Below, piece by piece: positions 1 to 4,838 of a stretch of 14,635 nucleotides of DNA. The translations under genes and the position numbers were made by a program. Position 1 is the stretch's first letter; each line of letters starts with the position of its first letter. This DNA comes from Chloroflexota bacterium. GTDB taxonomy: Bacteria > Chloroflexota > Dehalococcoidia > UBA6926 > JACQUM01. Location: contig JACQUM010000028.1 in assembly GCA_016210295.1 (NCBI GenBank), forward strand, positions 1 through 14,635. The letters run 5' to 3'. The notes beneath the pieces are model-generated. The model was not told the DNA's origin. It did no database searches and was given only the letters and a program-made list of their open reading frames with translations.

Positions 1-3
1 ATT

Positions 4-35
4 CCTACCCCCTTCCTGGCCAGGAAGGGGGTAGG
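4..35. repeat. Perfect 32-bp GC-rich palindrome
   Basis: Two 16-base arms (left arm cctacccccttcctgg) are exact reverse complements with no spacer. The C-run/G-run design with a pyrimidine-rich left arm resembles the hairpins in the intergenic repeats at 1541-1615, 1628-1755 and 12406-12529, so this may be the 3' end of another copy whose remainder lies outside the window. It could form a stem in RNA or a cruciform in DNA. No T tract follows, so it is not a canonical intrinsic terminator. Confidence 0.75.
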
Positions 36-65
36 GGGATGGTCGAAGAGGGTTTTCCACCAGCC

Positions 66-74
66 TGTTAGAGT
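66..74 (+). promoter_or_regulatory. Possible extended -10 promoter before the MaoC gene
   Basis: TG-T-TAGAGT (TG at 66-67, TAGAGT at 69-74) matches an extended -10 element with 4 of 6 core bases. It would place transcription start near 81, just ahead of the G-rich ribosome binding site and the ATG at 97. No good -35 box is visible at the usual spacing. Weak call. Confidence 0.22.
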
Positions 75-96
75 GCATCCAGCGCGGGGGGACGAG

Positions 97-522
97 ATGG
101 CGGACAGCATCTTGGGGGTCTCCGTGGGCCAGGAGGTCAGCTTCGCCAAGACCATCACGGCGCGTGATGTGGAGCTCTTCGCCGAGGCCTCGGGGGACAC
201 GCAGCCCCTTCACCTGGACGATGTGGCTGCTGGCCGCACGCGCTTCCAGCGGCGCATCGCCCACGGGATTCTCACGGCGGGCGTCATCTCGGCCGCTCTG
301 GGGACCAGGCTGTCGCCACACGCCGTCGTTGTTTACACCGGACAGACCCTCTCGTTCCTGAAGCCGGTCTATCCGGGGGACACTATCACGGCCAGGCTGA
401 CGGTCAAGAGCCTGGATGCGGCGCGGCGCAGGGCGACGCTTCTCACCGAGTGCTTCAATCAGCGGGAGGAGAAGGTGCTGACGGGCGAGGCCAAGGTGTT
501 CCTGGATACCTTTCGGGAATAG
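97..522 (+). CDS. MaoC-like (R)-specific enoyl-CoA hydratase
   Basis: This is a 141-aa single hot-dog-domain protein of the MaoC/PhaJ dehydratase family, which adds water to trans-2-enoyl-CoA to give (R)-3-hydroxyacyl-CoA in the cytoplasm. The signature is ASGDTQPLHLD, with Asp34 and His39 matching the catalytic Asp/His pair of (R)-hydratases. IAHGILTAG (res. 54-62) and the core strand around FLKPVYPGDTITA follow. The ATG at 97 is preferred over the in-frame GTG at 73 because a purine-rich site (gcggggggacgag) lies just before it and the extra eight residues add nothing to the domain. Length is normal for single-domain PhaJ-type enzymes. It lies 36 bp before a CitE-like lyase in the same direction, suggesting co-transcription. 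The substrate cannot be told: a polyhydroxyalkanoate or fatty-acid role and hydration of a branched C5 acyl-CoA are both possible. Confidence 0.9.
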   Translation: MADSILGVSVGQEVSFAKTITARDVELFAEASGDTQPLHLDDVAAGRTRFQRRIAHGILTAGVISAALGTRLSPHAVVVYTGQTLSFLKPVYPGDTITARLTVKSLDAARRRATLLTECFNQREEKVLTGEAKVFLDTFRE

Positions 523-558
523 GCGCGGCACCCAGGACGGCAGGAAAGGGGGACCTCC

Positions 559-1446
559 ATGATCCAAGTCCGCAGCCTGATGTTCGTTCCGGGGATCAGC
601 CCCCGCTTTCTAGAGAGGGCGCCGACCACGGGCGCCGACCTGGTCTGCGTGGACCTGGAGGACTCCGTGGCGCCGGCGGACAAGGGGACGGCGCGGGAGC
701 TGGTGAAGAAGACCCTTCCCACCCTGGTCCGCCCGGACCTCTACCTGCTTTTCGTCCGCGTGAACGGCCTGGATACCGGGCTCCTGGAAGAGGACCTCCT
801 GGCGGTAGTCGGCCCGGAGCTGGACGGCATCAGCCTCCCGAAGGCCCACCGCCCGGAGATCGTTCGCCAGGTGGACCACTACCTGGCAATCCTGGAGAAG
901 GAGCGGGGCCTCCCGGTGGGGAAGGTGAAGATCATCCCATGGATCGAGTCGGCGGAGGCGGTGCTGGACGCGCGGGAGATCTGCAAGTCGAGCCCCAGGC
1001 TCTTGGGCGCCGCCCTAGGGAGCGAGGACTTCACCGCCGATATGCATATCACGCGCAGCAAGGAGTCGGCGGAGCTGGAGTGGGCGCGGTTCCAGATGGC
1101 GACCGCCTGCAACGCCGCAGGCGTCGCCGCCTTCGACGCGCCGTTCATGGACATCCGCGACACGGAGTTCCTGGAGAAGGAAGCCCGGTTCATGCGCAGC
1201 ATCGGCTATCGGGGCAAGTTCTGCGTCCATCCCACTCAGGTGGAGATCGTCAACCGCGTCTTTCAGCCCAGCCAGGCGGAGGTCGAGGAGGCCCGGAGAA
1301 TCGTCCAGGCCTACGAGGAGGGGGAGAGGCAGGGGCGTGGCGCGGTGGCCCTGGAGGGCCGCGTGATAGACCGCCCTGTCTACGTCCGCGCCGTGGCCCT
1401 GTTGAAGAGCGTGGAGGCCCAGCCGAACGCGGCGAAGGAGCCCTAA
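559..1446 (+). CDS. CitE-like CoA-ester lyase (HpcH/HpaI aldolase family)
   Basis: This 295-aa TIM-barrel protein belongs to the citrate lyase beta subunit-like / malyl-CoA lyase family, which cleaves or forms C-C bonds in CoA thioesters such as malyl-CoA, beta-methylmalyl-CoA or citramalyl-CoA using Mg2+. Visible landmarks are the N-terminal RSLMFVPG, VDLEDSV (res. 31-37), the substrate Arg in FVRVNG (Arg68), and the probable metal ligands Glu130 in IPWIES and Asp157 in GSEDF. The C-terminal FCVHPTQVEIVN motif is typical of the family. Length is usual for stand-alone CitE-like enzymes; no citrate lyase alpha or gamma subunits are nearby, so true citrate lyase is unlikely. An aaaggggg ribosome binding site precedes the ATG. 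The MaoC-type hydratase directly upstream recalls hydratase/lyase pairs in itaconate or mesaconate CoA-ester metabolism, but the substrate is inference. Confidence 0.9.
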   Translation: MIQVRSLMFVPGISPRFLERAPTTGADLVCVDLEDSVAPADKGTARELVKKTLPTLVRPDLYLLFVRVNGLDTGLLEEDLLAVVGPELDGISLPKAHRPEIVRQVDHYLAILEKERGLPVGKVKIIPWIESAEAVLDAREICKSSPRLLGAALGSEDFTADMHITRSKESAELEWARFQMATACNAAGVAAFDAPFMDIRDTEFLEKEARFMRSIGYRGKFCVHPTQVEIVNRVFQPSQAEVEEARRIVQAYEEGERQGRGAVALEGRVIDRPVYVRAVALLKSVEAQPNAAKEP

Positions 1447-1486
1447 TATTCTCCCCCTGTCGCAAGGGGAAGAGGGTGTGCCTTGT

Positions 1487-1512
1487 GCCGAGGGCCTAGG
1501 AGTGTGCCCCAG
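1487..1512. repeat. Degenerate partial copy of the intergenic repeat
   Basis: This 26-base segment matches 1536-1561 at 22 of 26 positions by eye, beginning GCCGAGGG and ending CCCCAG. It appears to be a decayed partial unit lying 49 bases upstream of its better-preserved counterpart. The rest of the gap (1447-1486, 1513-1535) is GC-rich, low-complexity sequence in which I see no gene. Confidence 0.5.
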
Positions 1513-1535
1513 GGATGCAGGGGACACAGCCCCCC

Positions 1536-1615
1536 GCCGAGGGTCTGGGGGTGTCCCCCAGCCTCTCTTTTTCCCCCTCTCCTGTGGGAGAGGGGGACCA
1601 AGGGGGTGAGGGCCT
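1536..1615 (+). repeat. Intergenic hairpin repeat, copy 1
   Basis: It contains two perfect hairpins in tandem. The first is ctggggg-TGT-cccccag (1545-1561). The second is a 10-bp stem ccccctctcc with loop TGTG (1573-1596). They are joined by a T-rich linker and followed by a purine tail (agggggtgagggcc). The same order (hairpin, T-rich linker, C/T-rich hairpin, purine tail) recurs about 140 bases downstream in copy 2 with nearly identical bases. Spurious ORFs cross the unit, but none resembles a protein. Confidence 0.8.
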
Positions 1616-1627
1616 CAAATGAACTCC

Positions 1628-1755
1628 TGGCGGGTCGCTGAGACCGGGGAATCCAGAGGGGCTTCGCCCCTCTGGCAGGGGACTGGGGGTGTCCCCCAGA
1701 TTCTTTTCTTTTCCCCCTCTCCTGAGAGGAGAGGGGGCCAGGGGGTAAGGGCCTT
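1628..1755 (+). repeat. Intergenic hairpin repeat, copy 2 (fullest plus-strand copy)
   Basis: Three hairpins occur in a row: a 10-bp stem ccagaggggc with loop TTC (1653-1675), ctggggg-TGT-cccccag (1683-1699), and a 10-bp stem ccccctctcc with loop TGAGA (1713-1737). A ccagggggtaagggcc tail follows. The leader (gggtcgctgagaccgggga) and the full order of parts also match the inverted copy at 12406-12529. It ends about 15 bases before the strong Shine-Dalgarno of the SDR gene, so its RNA structure could affect that gene's 5' leader. It carries no transposase. Confidence 0.82.
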
Positions 1756-1768
1756 TCCGAAACCTCTA

Positions 1769-1777
1769 GAGGAGGTG
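1769..1777 (+). promoter_or_regulatory. Strong Shine-Dalgarno of the SDR gene
   Basis: The run agaggaggtg contains AGGAGGTG, a near-perfect anti-16S match, about six bases before the ATG at 1783. It fixes that start and is clearly stronger than the ribosome binding sites of most other genes in the window. Confidence 0.7.
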
Positions 1778-1782
1778 AAGAG

Positions 1783-2529
1783 ATGGCGGGACTCTTGGAC
1801 GGACAGGTGGCCCTGGTCACGGGGGCTTCTCGCGGCATCGGGCGGGCCATCGCCCTGGAGCTGGCGCGCCACGGCGCGGCCATCGGCGTGAACTATAACC
1901 AGCAGAAGGAGAAGGCCGAGGAGGTCGCGGCGGAGATCGTGAAAGGGGGCGGCAAGGCCCTGGTCGTCCAGGCCAACGTGGCAAACCCGGAGCAGGCGAG
2001 CGCCCTGGTGGACCGGGTGGTGAAGGAGCTGGGCCCCATCCGAATTCTCGTCAACAACGCCGGCACCGCCGCGCCCCGCACGCTCCGCCGCATGAGCCTG
2101 GAGGAGTGGCGCACGGTCATAGACACCAACCTGAACGGGACCTTCTACGTGACCAGTAATGCGGTGAACAGCATGGTGGAGGCAGGCGGGGGACACATCG
2201 TCGTCCTCAGCTCCATCATCGGCGAAGAGGGAGGGGTGGGGCTGATCAACTACGGGACTACGAAGGCGGCCCTCATAGGCTTCGTCAAGACGGCGGCGCG
2301 GGAGCTGGCCCGGTACAAGATCAACGTCAACGCCGTGGCGCCCGGCTGGATCGACACCGATATGACCAGCGTCCTGACGCCGGAGCAGCGCAAAGAGATC
2401 ATAGACGATACCCTGCTGGGCCGCTTCGGGAAGCCTGAGGAGGTGGCCAGTCTCGTCCGCTACCTGGTGACGGAGGGGACCTTCATCACCGGGGCGGTCT
2501 TCGACGTCAACGGCGGGCTGCGCCTGTAG
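1783..2529 (+). CDS. SDR-family oxidoreductase (FabG-like 3-oxoacyl reductase)
   Basis: This 248-aa classical short-chain dehydrogenase has a Rossmann fold and probably reduces 3-oxoacyl thioesters (ACP or CoA) or oxidises the matching 3-hydroxy compound with NAD(P)(H). Motifs in order are TGASRGIG (res. 13-20, cofactor glycines), NNAG (91-94), the catalytic Ser in VLSSIIG (143-144), YGTTK (Tyr157 and Lys161), and the family-typical ending GAVFDVNGGLRL. Length is standard. The short basic stretch after the second beta-strand (NYNQQKEKAEE) is like that of FabG proteins, but cofactor preference is not certain. It follows the hydratase and lyase genes across a repeat-filled gap, so it may share their pathway or be transcribed separately. 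Its stop is only 20 bp from the convergent DUF3179 stop, and no terminator hairpin is visible between them. Confidence 0.9.
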   Translation: MAGLLDGQVALVTGASRGIGRAIALELARHGAAIGVNYNQQKEKAEEVAAEIVKGGGKALVVQANVANPEQASALVDRVVKELGPIRILVNNAGTAAPRTLRRMSLEEWRTVIDTNLNGTFYVTSNAVNSMVEAGGGHIVVLSSIIGEEGGVGLINYGTTKAALIGFVKTAARELARYKINVNAVAPGWIDTDMTSVLTPEQRKEIIDDTLLGRFGKPEEVASLVRYLVTEGTFITGAVFDVNGGLRL

Positions 2530-2549
2530 CCCTTCGCCTTCAACCTCGG

Positions 2550-3779
2550 TCAATAGCCTCCCTCTTCGTCCCTCGGGGCGGTAAAAGCGCCAGGCGCCAG
2601 GGGACTCGGGCTCTCCTTGGCCTCGCCGGGGCCTTGGTATAGGGCCGTGTCCGGGAACAGGTCAACCCACGAGAACCAGAATGAGAGAGTAGCGGGGAGA
2701 AGCTCCAGCCTCTTCCCCTTGAGGGAGCCCTCGATGGCCTCGCCGGTGCGTCCGTCCCACACCGTCCTGGTCTCCTCGTCGGTCAGGGGTAGAGCGGCGC
2801 CCGCGCTGGGGGCGGGCGCTCGGAGGAAGGTCAGCGTCCGCTCTCCCACTCGACGGTCGTAGGCGTAGGCGAAGGCTGTCCCTCCAGGGCCGTGCGTGTC
2901 CAGGACAGTGAGAACGGACCGTCCGGCGAAAACGTCGTTCAGGACGGGAGTCTTGCTCAGCTCGCGGAAGGGGTAGGCCTTGACCTGCTCGCCGAGATCG
3001 AGGCCCAGAACGAACTCCTTGGCGCCCAGGCGGTCATCCCGGTTCACGGGCGACCGAACACCCGTCTCGGTATCCCGGTAGTAGAAGGAGTAGGGATCGC
3101 CGTAGCGGTACCCTCTGTTCAGGACGAGGCCGTCCGGATACTGCTCCCGCCAGTCGGCCCAGCCCATGACCCGCGAAGCAAGGAGGCTCAGCGACTTCCC
3201 TGCCAGGTCTCCTTGGATGGCCTGGGAGTAGGCCTGGCTCCAGAGGCTGTTGGTCTGGTGGTCGTACATGACCAGGTTGTTCCTGACCAGCTTTCCGGAG
3301 ACCCCGAAGGTCAGCACCTGTCCTTCAACTTCGCGAGCATACACGATGCTCGTATAGCAGAGCGGTCACCACGTGACCGCGATGGGCTTTCCTCCGACGG
3401 TATCGTTGACGATCTCGTGGCGGCTGAGGTGGGCGATGGAGTAGGCCCGCGCCTCGCCTTTCACCACCACGGAGATGACCGGCTCGTCTGGGTCCATCCA
3501 CCGGTCCGCCTCCGCCACGGAGACGAACTCGGGAGTGAGGATGGCGCGAATGGCGTCCGGCGGGAGGACGGTCAGGATTTCCAGGTCCTTGGGCAGGACG
3601 CGGCCGCCTATCGCCTGGGGGGACGAAGAGGGCAGGGATGTCACCTTCTCCCGCAGGAAATCTCCCCGCGAAAGCTGGTAGAGGAAGAAGAGGACGAGGC
3701 CAACGGTGACGGCAACGGCTGCCGACGTAAGCACGAGACCTCGGCGGCCCTTCTGGTTCGGAACCTCCACAGTGCTCAC
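2550..3779 (-). CDS. DUF3179 membrane-anchored protein, predicted selenoprotein (in-frame TGA = Sec)
   Basis: Two open stretches in one frame (3779-3369 and 3365-2553) are separated only by a TGA at 3368-3366. Joined, they give a full-length DUF3179 protein of 409 aa. The TGA sits in VTW-U-PLCYTS, where the family has Cys (CPLC). No other cysteine exists in the protein, so Sec138 and Cys141 form its only possible redox pair. A membrane anchor lies at about res. 15-36 (LVLTSAAVAVTVGLVLFFLY), placing the rest outside the cytoplasm. The segment ARAYSIAHLSRHEIVNDTVGG is echoed by VKAYPFRELSKTPVLNDVFAG, an internal duplication. FGVSGKL, LVMYDHQTNSLWSQ and FWFSWVDLFPDT are family-typical. The GTG at 3779 has aaggggaaa upstream; an ATG at 3899 adds an arginine-rich, unlikely extension. 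The biochemical function of DUF3179 is unknown to me. The alternative is a pseudogene from a Cys-to-stop mutation; the downstream hairpin and lack of other lesions argue against that. Confidence 0.88.
3334..3352 (-). promoter_or_regulatory. SECIS-like hairpin downstream of the in-frame UGA
   Basis: On the minus-strand mRNA, CGAGCAU-CGUGU-AUGCUCG forms a perfect 7-bp stem with a 5-nt loop. The stem begins 13 nt after the UGA, so the apical loop starts at nt 21 and has G as its second base plus GU motifs. The bacterial SECIS model as I remember it asks for a stem-loop inside the coding region just after the UGA, about 16-37 nt from UGA to loop, a short loop, and a G in the first two loop positions. 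All are met. SelB would bind it. It encodes the residues after the U-P-L-C motif. Confidence 0.75.
3366..3368 (-). other. Recoded UGA codon (predicted selenocysteine, residue 138)
   Basis: The codons read acg-tgg-TGA-ccg-ctc-tgc-tat, i.e. T-W-U-P-L-C-Y. The position corresponds to the first Cys of the conserved CPLC motif of DUF3179. The same gene ends with TGA at 2552-2550, and other genes here (the GIY-YIG gene, purH, DUF2298) also end with TGA, so TGA keeps its stop meaning in general and recoding must be local. Confidence 0.78.
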
Positions 3780-3822
3780 TGTCTTTTCCCCTTGCTCAGC
3801 ATACTCGGAGGCTGGCCGAGGG

Positions 3823-3840
3823 CGGTAAGGTGGCTTACCG
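3823..3840. promoter_or_regulatory. Inverted repeat, possible operator of the DUF3179 gene
   Basis: CGGTAAG-GTGG-CTTACCG has perfect 7-base arms and a 4-base spacer, 44 bases upstream of the preferred DUF3179 GTG start, in the region between two divergent genes. Its size suits a dimeric regulator site; it could also form an RNA hairpin if transcription starts further upstream. A TATGCT -10-like box lies at 3803-3798 on the minus strand, but its implied transcription start (near 3791) leaves almost no leader, so I do not call it a promoter. Confidence 0.35.
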
Positions 3841-3927
3841 ATTCTGCCTCTTCTAGAGACCCTTCGGGGAACTCTCATCTCGAGCCGTCTGGCTCCCATG
3901 TAGTGGGCGAGTACGTAGTAGGTCAGT

Positions 3928-3954
3928 TTGAAAAGATGGTTCCCGTGCTACACT
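3928..3954 (+). promoter_or_regulatory. Candidate promoter of the GIY-YIG gene
   Basis: TTGAAA (3928-3933), a 15-base spacer, then TGC-TACACT (TACACT at 3949-3954, extended -10 with TG at 3946-3947). It lies 20 bases before the gene's ATG at 3975, leaving room for a short leader with the gcggaggg ribosome binding site. The spacer is short, but the extended -10 compensates in part. Confidence 0.4.
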
Positions 3955-3974
3955 CGTCTCCAGCGGAGGGAATC

Positions 3975-4763
3975 ATGCAGAGAGATAGATTTCCGCCTGG
4001 TGTGGCAGAGCGCCTGAAATGGTACGTCTATCGACTGATCGATCCTCGAAACGGCGCAACCTTCTACGTTGGGAAGGGTCAAGGCGACCGTGTTTTTGAG
4101 CATGCAGAAGGTGCCGTGTCGGCGGGCAAGGACGAAGATGCAACCGATTTGAAGCTTCAACGCATCAAGGAAATTTTGGTAGCAGGACTTGATGTCGCTC
4201 ACGTGATCCACCGGCACAATATTGAGGACGAGCACGTAGCCTATCAAATCGAAGCTGCTTTGATTGACGCCTATCCAGGTCTAACCAACAAAGTTAGTGG
4301 GCATGGGTCTGGCGACTACGGATGCAGACATGTCGAGGAGATAGTCACGGAGTATGCCGCCCAGCCATTTGAGGCCAGAGAACCGTTGATCCTGATCTCC
4401 ATTGGACAGAGCTATGTCGATGAAAGAAGGGGCATTTACGAGGCGGTGCGGGGTGTGTGGCGGATTAACGTCAACAGAGCGAAGCATGTCAGCCTTGTCT
4501 TGGCGCAGCGTCGCGGGCTCGTGCTTGGCGCGTTCCGGCCAACCAAATGGCTGGAGGCTACGAAAGCGAATTTCCCTTGGCTGGATAACGACTACCCGGA
4601 CAGATGGGGTTTCGTGGGAAATCCAGCGGAACAAGAGACTGAGGACCTTTACCTCGGAAAACGGGTCCCCGACGAGTACCGGACCAAGCGAGCCCAAAAT
4701 CCCGTTCGCTTTATCGTGCCGCGACCTTCCTCTGACCCACTGCCGACGAGTACAACTGGTTGA
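3975..4763 (+). CDS. GIY-YIG domain protein (COG3680-like), possible nuclease
   Basis: This is a 262-aa two-part protein. Residues 15-110 form a GIY-YIG fold: WYVYRL (16-21) stands for GIY and FYVGKG (30-35) for YIG. A conserved Arg follows at 39 (GDRVFEH), the metal-binding Glu is probably Glu93 in QIEAALID, and Asn105 (LTNKVSGHG) closes the domain. This is the variant seen in LEM-3/COG3680-type proteins, which are predicted DNA endonucleases. Residues about 135-250 (ILISIGQSY, GVWRINVNRAKH, VLGAFRPTKW, RWGFVGNPA) make a second domain of unknown function, perhaps recognition or binding. The start is fixed by gcggaggg just upstream; the frame stays open further 5' only as an antisense shadow of the DUF3179 gene. 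Base composition is lower in GC than the flanking pur genes, suggesting acquisition by transfer. No partner methyltransferase or transposase is nearby, and the role is unknown. Confidence 0.82.
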   Translation: MQRDRFPPGVAERLKWYVYRLIDPRNGATFYVGKGQGDRVFEHAEGAVSAGKDEDATDLKLQRIKEILVAGLDVAHVIHRHNIEDEHVAYQIEAALIDAYPGLTNKVSGHGSGDYGCRHVEEIVTEYAAQPFEAREPLILISIGQSYVDERRGIYEAVRGVWRINVNRAKHVSLVLAQRRGLVLGAFRPTKWLEATKANFPWLDNDYPDRWGFVGNPAEQETEDLYLGKRVPDEYRTKRAQNPVRFIVPRPSSDPLPTSTTG

Positions 4764-4790
4764 CCTGCCAGGGTGGAGGGACGCTATAAT
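4760..4790 (+). promoter_or_regulatory. Probable promoter of the pur genes
   Basis: TTGACC (4760-4765) and a perfect TATAAT (4785-4790) are separated by 19 bases, slightly long. The -35 overlaps the TGA stop of the preceding GIY-YIG gene. Transcription would begin near 4797, leaving about 40 bases of leader before the purF GTG. The -10 context (TATAATGGCGC) resembles the one upstream of the universal stress gene (TATAATGGGGC). No purine riboswitch or PurR-like box is evident in the short leader. Confidence 0.6.
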
Positions 4791-4838
4791 GGCGCTGGGC
4801 AGGCCCGGAGCTGATCTGGCAGGAGAGGCAAGGGGCAC

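Noticed and set aside
1487..1755. CRISPR array from the regularly spaced repeats
   Set aside because: The units differ in length and sequence, are internally palindromic and have no unique spacers of constant size; no cas genes are present.
1443..2553. Several ORFs across the intergenic repeats and opposite the SDR gene
   Set aside because: They translate repeat hairpins (PLSPLWQG-like strings) or the antisense of the SDR gene and have no ribosome binding site or family motif.
3366..3368. Genome-wide reassignment of TGA (e.g. to Trp or Gly)
   Set aside because: TGA ends the GIY-YIG gene, purH, the DUF2298 gene and the DUF3179 gene itself at family-appropriate lengths.
2550..3899. Calling the DUF3179 locus a pseudogene or two separate genes
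   Set aside because: There is only one interruption, it is TGA, it falls on a conserved redox Cys, the frame is otherwise intact, and a SECIS-like hairpin follows. The second part has no sensible start of its own (the first possible start is a GTG inside the conserved core).
2892..4763. A 623-codon plus-strand open frame covering the antisense of the DUF3179 gene and the GIY-YIG gene
   Set aside because: Only the part from ATG 3975 onward looks like a protein and has a ribosome binding site. The upstream part is the complement of a clear DUF3179 gene and is low-complexity shadow translation.
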